A stretch of 64,000 bases of DNA from Mogibacterium sp. (GTDB taxonomy: Bacteria > Bacillota > Clostridia > Peptostreptococcales > Anaerovoracaceae). Positions within the stretch are counted from its first letter, which is position 1. Each line of letters opens with the position of its first letter. Shown here one piece after another: positions 34,511 to 43,252 of this stretch. The translations under genes and the position numbers were made by a program. Below the pieces are notes generated by a model. It was not told the DNA's origin. It saw only the letters and a list, made by a program, of their open reading frames with translations, and ran no database searches. The DNA is taken from assembly GCA_017405845.1 (NCBI GenBank), contig JAFQZQ010000052.1:62001-126000 (forward strand), read 5' to 3'.

Positions 34511-35110
34511 TTACAGTGCCGCCTTTATTGCTTCAAGAAACTCATCAAACTCCTCGAATGCAGGGAACTGTGGGTAATCTTTTTTGATCTGCTCTGTTGA
34601 GCGGAAGAGGAAGCCCGCCTTGCTGGCCTCTATCATCTCGAGGTCGTTGTAGCTGTCTCCCGCGGCGATGGTATCATATCCGATTGATTGCAGGCCTCTT
34701 ACGGTAGTCAGTTTTGAATGGTCGCAGCGCATCTTTATGTCTGCAATGTAGCCCTCATCGTCTATGATGAGCTCATTGCAGAAAATGGTAGGCCATCCGA
34801 GCTGCTCCATCAGCGGCTGCGCAAACTGCGAGAAGGTATCGCTGAGGATTATCACCTGAGTAATGCTGCGGAGCTCATCGAGGAATTCCTTTGCCCCTGG
34901 AAGCGGACGAATCTTTGCGATGGTGTTCTGTACATCCTTAAGCTTGAGTCCGTGCTCTCTGAGAATGCCCATTCTCCATTTCATCAGCTTGTCATAATCA
35001 GGCTCGTCTCTGGTCGTTCTTCTGAGCTCAGGGATCCCGCTCTCCTCGCTGAAAGCGATCCAGATCTCAGGATAGATGACGCCTTCCATGTCCAGACATA
35101 CTACGTTCAT
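34511..35110 (-). CDS. thrH: ThrH-type phosphoserine phosphatase/homoserine phosphotransferase
   Basis: 199-residue HAD-superfamily enzyme. Motif I is CLDMEGVIYPEIW (nucleophile D7, with Glu in place of the usual second Asp, as in ThrH). Motif II is VIILSDTFSQFAQPL, motif III the Lys in DHSKLTTVRGLQ, and motif IV AAGDSYNDLEMIEAS. The family dephosphorylates phosphoserine and can transfer the phosphate to homoserine. It is followed after 14 nt upstream by the GNAT gene on the same strand; co-transcription is likely. Confidence 0.93.
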   Translation of the reverse strand: MNVVCLDMEGVIYPEIWIAFSEESGIPELRRTTRDEPDYDKLMKWRMGILREHGLKLKDVQNTIAKIRPLPGAKEFLDELRSITQVIILSDTFSQFAQPLMEQLGWPTIFCNELIIDDEGYIADIKMRCDHSKLTTVRGLQSIGYDTIAAGDSYNDLEMIEASKAGFLFRSTEQIKKDYPQFPAFEEFDEFLEAIKAAL

Positions 35111-35124
35111 TTTTTATCTCCTTT

Positions 35125-36060
35125 TTATTCGATCGGGAATCCGTAAAACGGCTTTTCGAAATAATATTCGTATTCTTCATTCTGATCTACAGGTTCATCC
35201 GGCAGACCGCAGATCATACCCTGGCAGGCTCCGGGCCCAGGTGTAATGAAGTGCGTTTCGGCTGCTCCGAAGTGCTTTGCTATCATCGAGGCGATCTCGG
35301 AATCGATGTCGAATGACAGCTCCTTCAGCACAGGATTGAGTATCAGCTCTGTCAATACCACCTTTACCGGATCCGCGCTGCGCACGGCACATATGGCATC
35401 GCCCCTGTTCACTGAATAGAGCCCGCATCCGTTCATGGTCTCCGCCTCGATCACCCTGAGCATCTCAATGCTTGGCTCTATATGAGGCTGTTCTGCCAGA
35501 AACGCCTCCCTGTATATATTGTATTTTTCCGCCGGAATGCGCTGAAGATCTATCTCCGCTCTGAACGGTGTAGGATCAGCCCCCTCGATGTCCAGGTCAA
35601 ACTCGTCGAAATCATCAAACTCCTCGAGATCGAATTCCGGTGACATCGCTGCTCTTTCCAGCTTAAAGAAATGAGGTTCATAACCCAGCTCCGCATAGAA
35701 GGATACGAGCGAAGGTTCCGCCGGTGACAGTACCGAAATATATCCCGCTTCCGTCACCTTATCTCTTACGAAGGATGTCAGCTTTGCAGCCAGTCCCTGC
35801 CCTCGATTTTCTTCACGTGTGCATATCGCATAGCTCACATATACCGGAATACCCCTGTAAGTACCACATGGATGGCAGGTGATCGCTGAGAACACTTCGC
35901 CGCTTTCGTCGACTGCGGCATAGCCCCTGATGTCATCGCCGAAATTTTCATAAAAGGCATCGACTTCTTCAGGAGTGCTGTCGAAAACTTCACACCACAG
36001 AGAGCGCAGTCCCCGGTAATATTCCGAACCGTATTCGATTTCTTTGATTATTACTTCCAT
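35125..36060 (-). CDS. GNAT-family N-acetyltransferase
   Basis: 311 residues. The N-terminal GNAT domain (about 1-140) has the acetyl-CoA loop TREENRGQGLAAKLTSFV and the C-terminal strand YISVLSPAEPSLVSFYAELGYE. The second half (about 150-311) is acidic and may be a second, degenerate GNAT or sterol-carrier-like domain, as in Eis-type enzymes, but I cannot confirm it. Substrate unknown. It lies 7 nt downstream of the DUF2156 gene, in a unit that continues to thrH. Confidence 0.82.
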   Translation of the reverse strand: MEVIIKEIEYGSEYYRGLRSLWCEVFDSTPEEVDAFYENFGDDIRGYAAVDESGEVFSAITCHPCGTYRGIPVYVSYAICTREENRGQGLAAKLTSFVRDKVTEAGYISVLSPAEPSLVSFYAELGYEPHFFKLERAAMSPEFDLEEFDDFDEFDLDIEGADPTPFRAEIDLQRIPAEKYNIYREAFLAEQPHIEPSIEMLRVIEAETMNGCGLYSVNRGDAICAVRSADPVKVVLTELILNPVLKELSFDIDSEIASMIAKHFGAAETHFITPGPGACQGMICGLPDEPVDQNEEYEYYFEKPFYGFPIE

Positions 36061-36067
36061 GAAAAAC

Positions 36068-37000
36068 TTACTTCTCGATGGCGAAATATTTCATAAGCAG
36101 AATATCCGGATGATAGCTCAGCTTGGCCTTACGCAATCCCTCAATGCCCATGTCTTCCTCGCGGTTGAACGCGACGATATTCGGAAACTCAGCCTTCACA
36201 AGTCTGGCAAATTCGCGGTTCACCATAGTATAAGCGCCTTCCACGCCCGGCAGAGCCTTTTCGAAATGCGTATCGAACACCTCGTCGTCGAGCTTTGTGC
36301 CCGCGGTGAACGCCACAGGTTCTCCGTTCTGGTAAAGCATGCCCCCGAGGAATCCCAGGGTCTCATAATGCTTAAACATTTCCTCTATCGCACCGGCCTC
36401 ATCGACCAGATCAGGATCATTCTTTTCCTTATAGAACTCATCCACGAAGGCTTTCGCCTCTTCTATGGATGAAAGCTTGCCGCATCCGCCGCCTTCACAT
36501 GAAGTAAACATCCCGCATGAACCTGCAGCTATCCTGTGGAACTCCCACGGGCCATTGCGCTCAAAATGCTTTATGTGATTGCGTTTTGACGAAAGATGTC
36601 TTCCCGGAAGGTCGCAGAGCTTGGCTGATGTATAAATATAATCGGCGTTGTCGCGGTCCTCGATTATCTCAAATCTGTCGCCGTAAAGCGGCAGAAACTC
36701 CTCGAGGGTCTTGTCTGTCAGACCCCTGATGCGGAGCTTGTTTCCCAGCGAATGTACCTCGTCCATCAGGAGCTCTATCGAGTTTCTTATCTCTCCGTCT
36801 CCCTTCGGATACGCGTAAACATTCCACTGCGGCATTCCCACCAGAAGACGGTCGTCACAAAAAGCTATCTTCGGCCTGTATGCCTTGCGCCATATGAAGA
36901 GATTTGCAAAGCCGTAATCCGCGCCATGGCAGCCGCTTGCACAAATCCTCGCTTCTATGCGCTCCTTATCTTGTAATGTAATGTCTCTCCAGTCTATCAT
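36068..37000 (-). CDS. DUF2156/MprF C-terminal-like acyltransferase-fold protein
   Basis: 310 residues from ATG 37000 (MIDWRDITLQDKERIEAR; AGGGGTT upstream). It resembles DUF2156 proteins, with a dual-GNAT fold like the synthase domain of MprF: ADYIYTSAKLCDLPGRHLSS, KRNHIKHFER, then GGMLYQNGEPVAFTAG and NREEDMGIEGLRKAKLSYHP. It is likely an aminoacyl- or acyl-transferase acting in the cytoplasm; substrate unknown. A much longer in-frame extension upstream overlaps the preceding Lys/Ala-rich gene in another frame and is not credible. Confidence 0.85.
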   Translation of the reverse strand: MIDWRDITLQDKERIEARICASGCHGADYGFANLFIWRKAYRPKIAFCDDRLLVGMPQWNVYAYPKGDGEIRNSIELLMDEVHSLGNKLRIRGLTDKTLEEFLPLYGDRFEIIEDRDNADYIYTSAKLCDLPGRHLSSKRNHIKHFERNGPWEFHRIAAGSCGMFTSCEGGGCGKLSSIEEAKAFVDEFYKEKNDPDLVDEAGAIEEMFKHYETLGFLGGMLYQNGEPVAFTAGTKLDDEVFDTHFEKALPGVEGAYTMVNREFARLVKAEFPNIVAFNREEDMGIEGLRKAKLSYHPDILLMKYFAIEK

Positions 37001-37007
37001 ATAACCC

Positions 37008-38039
37008 CTATTCGGCCTTTGCCTCTGCGTTCGCTTCTGCCTTCGGAGCGTCTTTTGCCTCAGCCTTTGGAATCTCTTTCTCTTCAGCCTTTGGAGCCTC
37101 TTTCTCCTCGACCTTTGGTTTGTCAGCAGCCGGTTTTTTACTGTTTCTTTTGCGGCTGCTTCCGCTCTTCTTGCTGCTCTTGCCTTCGGCGTCTGCCTTT
37201 GCTCCATCAGCTTTTGGAGCCTCTTTTGCCTCAGCCTTTGGAGCATTTTTAGCATCGTCCTTTGCTTTGTCAGCAGCCGGTTTTTTGCTGCTTCTCTTGC
37301 GGGTGCTTCCACTCTTGCTGCCGGTTTTAGCCTCGTCCTTGCTGTCGGCTTTATTATCGCTCTTCTTTTTGTCTTTATCTTTGACTTCGCCGCCTGTCTT
37401 TGTGCTGTCAGCCTTTTTCTTGCTCTGTGTGCTCTTGTTGGTCTGACCGCCCTGATCGCTCTGACTCTTCTGATTATTCTGTTTTGGTTTAGCCTCGCCG
37501 GATTTCTTCTGTCCGCTGCTTTGCTTCTTGCGCGGAGCCGGCTTTGCAGCTGCTTTATTGAGCTCCTCATCGAGGCTCTTAACGAAATCTTCCTCAACCG
37601 ATTTCTCTGTTACTGCCAGGCCTGCAGTCTTTACGGCAGCAGCCTCCTCGGCAGCCGCAGCTTTCTTAGCAGCTCTTTCCTCCAGCTTCGCAGCTCTTGC
37701 TTCCTGTCTTGCTGCTCTTTCTTCCTGCTTTGCGACCTTTGCAGCCTCGATCTCTTCGTCGCTGAGGTAATACTTAGGATTGTTCTTTCTCACCTCATCG
37801 AGTATGTATCCGAGCATGAAGAACATGAATGTATTCATGAGCGGCGATATGATGGTCTGCAGAATGTAAGTGAAATAGTCAGTAATCTGCGCTTTCATCT
37901 GGTACTGTGCATAGTACTGATTGACCTGTGCGACAGTATTGCCCATCATGTAGATTATGTAGAGAATCATCAGTGCAGCGACAGCATAGCATACTATCGA
38001 CAGTGCCGATCTTCTGTATTTCTTTTCGTTATCTTTCAT
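37008..38039 (-). CDS. Membrane protein with long Lys/Ala-rich low-complexity tail
   Basis: 343 residues. Two hydrophobic helices (about 10-32 and 52-75) are followed by a charged helix (EEIEAAKVAKQEERAARQEA) and ~240 residues rich in Lys, Ala, Ser, Glu and Pro. Near-repeats include SRKR(N/S)SKKPAADK and EAPKAEAKE units, each seen at least twice. No family assigned. The tail resembles histone-H1-like or TolA-like flexible linkers and may bind nucleic acid or acidic polymers; that is speculative. ATG at 38039; it lies just upstream of the DUF2156 gene. Confidence 0.75.
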   Translation of the reverse strand: MKDNEKKYRRSALSIVCYAVAALMILYIIYMMGNTVAQVNQYYAQYQMKAQITDYFTYILQTIISPLMNTFMFFMLGYILDEVRKNNPKYYLSDEEIEAAKVAKQEERAARQEARAAKLEERAAKKAAAAEEAAAVKTAGLAVTEKSVEEDFVKSLDEELNKAAAKPAPRKKQSSGQKKSGEAKPKQNNQKSQSDQGGQTNKSTQSKKKADSTKTGGEVKDKDKKKSDNKADSKDEAKTGSKSGSTRKRSSKKPAADKAKDDAKNAPKAEAKEAPKADGAKADAEGKSSKKSGSSRKRNSKKPAADKPKVEEKEAPKAEEKEIPKAEAKDAPKAEANAEAKAE

Positions 38040-38131
38040 TAATAATTGCCTCTTTCTTTTCTGTTAGTATATCCCGCATATATTAGCAAAAATACAGCGT
38101 TTTATCAACCGCCGCAGGGGCGGCGAGTGCT

Positions 38132-38842
38132 CTAAAGGCGCCAGTCTACCGGACTGATGCCGTTGTCTTCGAGGAAGTAATTGCAGCGTGAGAAGTAGCA
38201 TCCTCCAAAGAATCCGCGGTATGCGGACAGAGGACTCGGGTGCGGAGCTGTTATTATAAGATGCCTCAGCCTTCCCTGCTGAGCATTCACTATGAGATCC
38301 TTTTTTGCTCCTGCGTTCGATCCCCAGAGAATGAACACTAACGGGGTCTCTCTTTCAGCCAGCAGCTCTATTACGCGGTCGGTAAAGCGCTCCCAGCCCT
38401 TACCGCGGTGCGAACCCGCCTGATGCGCCCGCACAGTAAGCACGGTATTGAGAAGCAGCACGCCCTGCCTTGCCCAGGGATCCAGAACTCCGCGTGTGCT
38501 GTCAGGTCCGTCAGGCTTTTCCGCCATGTCAATACCGAGATCATCACGAAGCTCTTTAAGGATGTTTACCAGCGAAGGCGGAAGAGCGACCCCCTCGCGC
38601 ACACTGAAAGCCATCCCGTGTGCCTGACCCGGCTCATGATAAGGATCCTGCCCAAGTATCACGACCTTGACATTATCGTAGTCAGTGAATCTCAGCGCGT
38701 TGTAGATATCTGCCGCCGGCGGATATACTGTCTCCTCTCTGTATTCATCAATAAGAAACGAGCGTAACTCCTGATAATACGGCTTCTGCCATTCATCAGC
38801 GAGCAGCTCGTCCCATTTGTTTCCTATTATCTTTTTTTGCAT
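38132..38842 (-). CDS. ung: Uracil-DNA glycosylase
   Basis: 236 residues, family 1 UDG, which removes uracil from DNA to start base-excision repair. The water-activating motif is VVILGQDPYHEPGQAHGMAF (D66), the uracil-specific Asn lies in LVFILWGSNAGAKK, and the DNA-intercalating HPSPLSAYRGF motif has H201. The start follows the PAP2 stop directly (TAG-ATG), so translation is coupled. Confidence 0.97.
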   Translation of the reverse strand: MQKKIIGNKWDELLADEWQKPYYQELRSFLIDEYREETVYPPAADIYNALRFTDYDNVKVVILGQDPYHEPGQAHGMAFSVREGVALPPSLVNILKELRDDLGIDMAEKPDGPDSTRGVLDPWARQGVLLLNTVLTVRAHQAGSHRGKGWERFTDRVIELLAERETPLVFILWGSNAGAKKDLIVNAQQGRLRHLIITAPHPSPLSAYRGFFGGCYFSRCNYFLEDNGISPVDWRL

Positions 38843-39508
38843 CTATTCAGTCGCCGCAGGGTCTTTGTGCTGCGGGCCTCCAATTATGCCTCGCTTCTTT
38901 TCTGTAGCGATTATTATGGTGTAAACAAGCGTCGCACAAATCATGCCGATAAGGAATCCGCAGACTACATCGGATGGGAAGTGCATTCCCAGATAAAGTC
39001 TCGAAAGTCCTATCAGGGCGGCAATAATTATGGCCAGCACCGACCATTTGTGCGCTGTTTTCGGATCTGCGCCATCTCCTCTCCATCCGAGACATGGCAC
39101 AACATCATAGCTCCTGCCTGTACTTGTCTTCATAGGAAGTGTGGCAACAAAAGCCGCCCAGGCGGGAGCGATCGAATTCGCCGTGTGCCCGCTCGGGAAG
39201 GATGCATCTCCCGGATCCGCCACCATCCGGTTGACCGCCTCGAACAGCACCCAAGGGCGCTCTCTGTCCACAATAGGCTTTAAACCCAGATTGCAGACTA
39301 TGAAAGTCACAAGCAGCGACAACGAGCAGATTATGCCGAGCCTTCTGGTACGCTTAAATATCAGGAGCAAAAGGCATACCAGAATTGGTAATAGCCCGTA
39401 TTCACCTAAGAAGGTGATCGATTTCATTATCGGAGTAAGCCAATCGGCATTCAGTGCGTTCTGAATGCCGATCAGCAGATTACCGTCAAATTGTATAAAT
39501 TGGTCCAT
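38843..39508 (-). CDS. PAP2-superfamily membrane phosphatase
   Basis: 221 residues with about five to six transmembrane helices. All three phosphatase motifs are present: KPIVDRERP (KxxxxxxRP), FPSGHT (PSGH) and SRLYLGMHFPSD (SRxxxxxHxxxD). It is probably a lipid phosphatase such as undecaprenyl-pyrophosphate or phosphatidylglycerophosphate phosphatase at the membrane; which one is not decided. It sits between alr and ung; cell-wall linkage with alr is plausible. Confidence 0.92.
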   Translation of the reverse strand: MDQFIQFDGNLLIGIQNALNADWLTPIMKSITFLGEYGLLPILVCLLLLIFKRTRRLGIICSLSLLVTFIVCNLGLKPIVDRERPWVLFEAVNRMVADPGDASFPSGHTANSIAPAWAAFVATLPMKTSTGRSYDVVPCLGWRGDGADPKTAHKWSVLAIIIAALIGLSRLYLGMHFPSDVVCGFLIGMICATLVYTIIIATEKKRGIIGGPQHKDPAATE

Positions 39509-39517
39509 GTGACCTCT

Positions 39518-40687
39518 CTATTCGCACATGCCTTCAGGATAGTTGACGTAGACCTTAGGGATTCTGAGGTCGAAGCAGCATGTGATTTCGTAGTTGATTG
39601 TTCCGTTGATAGCTGCCAGATCGTCTGCGCTGATCTCCTGATCTCCCTGCTTACCGAGAATAACTACCTCGTCTCCGAGCTTTACATCAGGCACTGCGCT
39701 TACATCGACCATGCACTGGTCCATGCAGATGTTGCCGACTACCGGGCACTTGATGCCGCCTACCAGCACGCTGATCTTGCCGCTGTTGAGTCTTGAATAA
39801 CCGTCAGCATATCCGAGTCCAATCGTAGCGATCTTTGTCTCCTCTTCAGTTGATGTGAACTTGCGTCCATAGCTGACCGATGTTCCGGCAGGAACTGTCT
39901 TGAGATTTACGATCTCAGCCTTTACTGTCATAACCGGCTTGAGGTCGAGGACCTTGCCCTTGAGATATCCGGATGGAGCGAGTCCATAGAGAATGATTCC
40001 CGGACGGCATGCATCGAAGTGAATCTCAGGATATACCATGATGGAAGCAGAGTTTGCGCAGATTTTCTTTGGATTGAATCCTGCCGCATTCAGCTTCTCA
40101 AAGAACGCATTGTAGTTTGCGATCTGCATTCCGGTGTACTCTCTCTGCTCCTCGTCAGCTGTCGAGAAGTGAGTGATAACGCCTGCGATCTCAATACCAG
40201 GCAGCTCTGCGAACTTCTTGTACTGTTCAACTGCATATTCACGCTCTTCCTCAGTGAATACTCTGAATCCTACTCTGCCCATTCCTGTATCAAGGCCAAA
40301 CAGGACTCTTGCAGGCTCAGCTCCCTGAGCCATGACCTCATCACTAAGCGCCTTGACGTAATCATAGTGCATGACTCCAGGGATCAGATCATATTCGATC
40401 ACGGTGTCTACGCATTGTATCGGTGTCAGGCCGAGGATAACAATATTGCCCTCGATACCGTCCTCACGGAGATTGATAGCTTCCTCAAGTGTAGCAACGG
40501 CATAATTCTCCACACCGTTATACTTGAGCACCTTAGCGCACTCTGTAGCGCCGTGGCCGTAAGCATTAGCTTTGATGACGCCGATCATTTTAGGGCACTG
40601 CATCTGTGCCTTGATCTGCTTAACATTGTGGTCAAACGCCGACATATCGATCTCGGCCCAGACCTGTCTTAACGTCTCCTTATACAT
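39518..40687 (-). CDS. alr: Alanine racemase
   Basis: 389-residue PLP enzyme making D-alanine for peptidoglycan. The PLP lysine K39 is in MIGVIKANAYGHGATE. Other family blocks are GRVGFRVFTEEE, the GTSVSYGRKFTSTEE segment with the catalytic Tyr region, and VGNICMDQCMVDVS. Normal length. The gene lies 9 nt upstream of PAP2 with which it is probably co-transcribed. Confidence 0.97.
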   Translation of the reverse strand: MYKETLRQVWAEIDMSAFDHNVKQIKAQMQCPKMIGVIKANAYGHGATECAKVLKYNGVENYAVATLEEAINLREDGIEGNIVILGLTPIQCVDTVIEYDLIPGVMHYDYVKALSDEVMAQGAEPARVLFGLDTGMGRVGFRVFTEEEREYAVEQYKKFAELPGIEIAGVITHFSTADEEQREYTGMQIANYNAFFEKLNAAGFNPKKICANSASIMVYPEIHFDACRPGIILYGLAPSGYLKGKVLDLKPVMTVKAEIVNLKTVPAGTSVSYGRKFTSTEEETKIATIGLGYADGYSRLNSGKISVLVGGIKCPVVGNICMDQCMVDVSAVPDVKLGDEVVILGKQGDQEISADDLAAINGTINYEITCCFDLRIPKVYVNYPEGMCE

Positions 40688-40769
40688 TTTTATTCTCCTT
40701 AGTTAAAACTGCAGCTATAAGGTCACTAAAATTTTACTACTCGATTCCGCTCATATCAAGATTGTTAGC

Positions 40770-42824
40770 CTATTCCTGACCCTCTTCTTCAGCTTCTTCC
40801 GGGGCTGGAGGTTCAGGCCTGTCGATCAGTTTTATCGATTTGATAACCATGGCCTTCTTTGTGTATTTTATCTCTACGACATCATCCTTTTCAGGGAAGT
40901 ATCCGCTTGCGATCTTGGTGTCTCCATCCATCTTGAGAGTTATCTTCTCTCCGTCCTGACTGAGGATCGTGACCGTCTGCTTTTTCTCATTGCCTTCAAC
41001 TATAGTTCCTCCGGCTGATACCACAACATCCGGCTCTTCCTTAGGTTCCGGTTCTGGTTCTGGTTCTGGCTCCGGTTCCGGTTCCGGCTCAGGTTCCGGC
41101 TCAGCAGCTTCCTCTTTTTCAGGTTCCGGCTCAGGCTCAGAAGCTTCTTCCTCCTTTGCAGGCTCAGGCTCAGCGGCTTCTTCCTCCTTTGAAGGTTCCG
41201 GCTCATCGGCTTCTTCCTCTTTTGCAGGCTCCGGCTCAACCGTCTCTTCCTCAGGTTCTACAGTTTCATCCGGTGCAGGTGTTGGCTCAGGCTCCACTGA
41301 CTCATCATCAGGTTCCGGTGCAGGCTCATCTCCGGAATCGTCCTTATCATCATCTCCCTGTCCGGCTTTCTCGATGAGCACGATTTCCTTCGCAGTCATA
41401 TCGGACTCCATGTATGTGACCTTCACCTTGTCATCGACCGCAGGGAAGTACCCGCTTGCAATCTTTGTGAAGTCCCCAACTTCAAGATTGATAGTTGTTC
41501 CGTCCTTCAACTGTAAATCAAAGTAGTTTTCACCGTCTTCTGTCCATTTTGTGATGGTCCCTTCAGCGCTTATCTCCTTCTCCGGCTCAGGCTTCGGTTC
41601 AACCTTCTTCCATACGGCTGACACCGTAAGATCGGATGTTACTTTGCTGAAATCCTTATCCCAGCCCTTAAAGATATAACCTTCTCTTGCAGGGTTCTTA
41701 GGCGCCTTGGCAGCCTTGCCCTTCTCCACAGTCTGTGTGCTGATTATATTTCCTGTGCCATCTGTGAATGTGACTGTAAAGATAACTTTTTTATCAGGAG
41801 AAACCTTTACGCAGTACACATTGGTAGCCATGGCATCTCTGCTGAGATTTCCTGTATAAGTTATCTCAGCCTTATATCCCTTGGCAGGCTTATCGCCTGT
41901 GTACTTGGTATTCTTATCAGTATGTATTATGTAAGATTTCTTGCCGGTATTGAGAGTCAGATAGTCCTTCTCAATACTGGTGATCTTACCGTTTACAGTC
42001 TTCTTCTCTTCCTGAGCTTTCTTTACGATATTGATTTCAACTGCCTCAGGTGACTTACCCAATTTGCCTGTAAACTTTATGTTTACGCTATCTCCGGTAT
42101 GTACGTATTTGTCCGCGCCTGTGACCTTGAAGTCTTTTGCAAGCGTAAATCTATACGAAGTCGCGGAGTCGATCGCAAGCAGTACTGACTTTTCAGTAAA
42201 CTCTGATACGATTCCGTTAACCGTTGCAGTCTTTACTTCCTCTTTCTTCTCCTCGCTCTTCTGTTCGCTGTCTTTACTCTCTTCTTTCTTTTCTTCGCTC
42301 TTTTCTTCGCCGTCTATCGCCTTCTTAGTTACCTTTATATCGGTAGCATATGGATACTCGCTGAGATCGCCGTCATAGCTGATCTCAACCTCTGCTCCAA
42401 CCTTCAGCTCTCCTCTGACAGCAGTGTCATCATCGCGGGTAAACGCTACAGTAAGGCTCTTGCCTGTGACTGTAACCGTGCCGTCTTTGATTCCGGCTAC
42501 CTTGCCGACAAAATTGAGTTCAGGCTCAAAGTGTTCCAGAACGGTCACCTCATCCACGTGATCTTTTCCGAAGCTCTTATGGTATCTTACTCTGACGGTA
42601 TCCCCAACAGTGAGCTCGCTTTCCTCACCGAGATTGTATACGGTGTCGTCAGCCGTCCTGAACACTTCCGGCCCGTCAACAGTTTTGACTGTGATCTCCT
42701 TATCTACCGCATTCGTGAGCTTACCTCTCACCTCGATCGTGTTTGATTTGCCACATGCCCCAAGTATGAGGATAAGCGAGGCAGCAAGCATTACAGTGAG
42801 CATTGCTTTCACTGTCTTCTTCAT
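40770..42824 (-). CDS. Large lipoprotein with repeated beta-rich domains and Pro-Glu tract
   Basis: 684 residues from the ATG at 42824 (AAAGGGGG upstream). The signal peptide ends in the lipobox ILGACGK. The mature protein has several similar ~65-residue modules whose pattern is VxGKxTxxxxxxITL, a DTVxVxYxG stretch and ATDIxVxKKA. An InlB-type repeat (EGYIFKGWDKDFSKVTSDLT) follows, then a ~120-residue Pro/Glu tract with PEPEPEP runs and KEEEA units, and final modules of the first type. A surface-anchored, probably structural or polymer-binding protein; no catalytic motif seen. The stop is 82 nt before alr. Confidence 0.8.
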   Translation of the reverse strand: MKKTVKAMLTVMLAASLILILGACGKSNTIEVRGKLTNAVDKEITVKTVDGPEVFRTADDTVYNLGEESELTVGDTVRVRYHKSFGKDHVDEVTVLEHFEPELNFVGKVAGIKDGTVTVTGKSLTVAFTRDDDTAVRGELKVGAEVEISYDGDLSEYPYATDIKVTKKAIDGEEKSEEKKEESKDSEQKSEEKKEEVKTATVNGIVSEFTEKSVLLAIDSATSYRFTLAKDFKVTGADKYVHTGDSVNIKFTGKLGKSPEAVEINIVKKAQEEKKTVNGKITSIEKDYLTLNTGKKSYIIHTDKNTKYTGDKPAKGYKAEITYTGNLSRDAMATNVYCVKVSPDKKVIFTVTFTDGTGNIISTQTVEKGKAAKAPKNPAREGYIFKGWDKDFSKVTSDLTVSAVWKKVEPKPEPEKEISAEGTITKWTEDGENYFDLQLKDGTTINLEVGDFTKIASGYFPAVDDKVKVTYMESDMTAKEIVLIEKAGQGDDDKDDSGDEPAPEPDDESVEPEPTPAPDETVEPEEETVEPEPAKEEEADEPEPSKEEEAAEPEPAKEEEASEPEPEPEKEEAAEPEPEPEPEPEPEPEPEPEPKEEPDVVVSAGGTIVEGNEKKQTVTILSQDGEKITLKMDGDTKIASGYFPEKDDVVEIKYTKKAMVIKSIKLIDRPEPPAPEEAEEEGQE

Positions 42825-42959
42825 ATGTAATTCCCCCTTTGTTTCTTGCGATTCACAGGATAGCATTCTAAACTTTTGCCCATATTATTATACGATGATT
42901 ATGTGAATTCTTTTCTTTTATTTTGTTAACGTTAGCATCCGCTTTTAACCGTCCCCGCC

Positions 42960-42988
42960 TTGATATATAAAGCAAACTGTGTTATGAT
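42960..42988 (+). promoter_or_regulatory. Promoter of tRNA-Arg(CCT)
   Basis: TTGATA (42960-42965), 17 nt, TATGAT (42983-42988), ~33 nt before the tRNA. Confidence 0.75.
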
Positions 42989-43021
42989 ACTCGGGCACGT
43001 AAATTAAACAGCAATCAATTT

Positions 43022-43097
43022 GTCTCGGTAGCTCAGGGGACAGAGCACCGCTCTCCTAAAGCGGGTGTCGGAGGTTCGAATCCTCTCCGGGACACCA
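43022..43097 (+). tRNA. tRNA-Arg (anticodon CCT), attachment site of the mobile element
   Basis: 76 nt with encoded CCA. Acceptor GTCTCGG / CCGGGAC, anticodon stem CCGCT/AGCGG with loop CTCCTAA (anticodon CCT, reading AGG), T arm GGTTCGAATCC. The last 12 nt recur at 55576-55587, so the tRNA stays intact in the integrated state. Confidence 0.95.
43086..43097. repeat. Left attachment-site repeat (in tRNA-Arg 3' end)
   Basis: TCCGGGACACCA, identical to 55576-55587. The sequence after it (CAAC...) is inferred to be element DNA. Confidence 0.8.
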
Positions 43098-43172
43098 CAA
43101 CTGACCTATTCGAACTTTTACTTCTATTGCGGCGGTTTCGCTGTGAGAGTACAGATGAATAAGGTAAATTAA
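43098..43172 (+). other. Detached 3' end of the recombinase gene (read through in the circular form)
   Basis: If the two 12-bp repeats recombine, the recombinase frame (ATG TCC GGG ACA CCA) continues into this stretch without interruption for 24 codons (starting QLTYSNFYFYCGG and ending MNKVN) to TAA at 43170-43172. A terminator hairpin begins at that stop. In the integrated state this segment has no start codon context. Confidence 0.7.
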
Positions 43173-43197
43173 AAAACGGCCGATGGCCGTTTTTTTG
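43172..43197. terminator. Bidirectional terminator at the left end of the element
   Basis: AAAAACGGCC-gat-GGCCGTTTTT, a 10-bp stem with T/A tracts on both sides. It would end the recombinase transcript in the circular form. On the minus strand it lies 56 nt after the HerA stop. Confidence 0.9.
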
Positions 43198-43252
43198 TTA
43201 TATCTTCATAATCCCTCAGGTTTTTATTATCTGACTGAGCTTCATCGAGTGC

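Noticed and set aside
37001..37597. N-terminal Arg-rich extension of the DUF2156 gene
   Set aside because: It reads a second frame of the Lys/Ala-rich gene's low-complexity tail; the ATG at 37000 has a ribosome site and gives a family-length protein.
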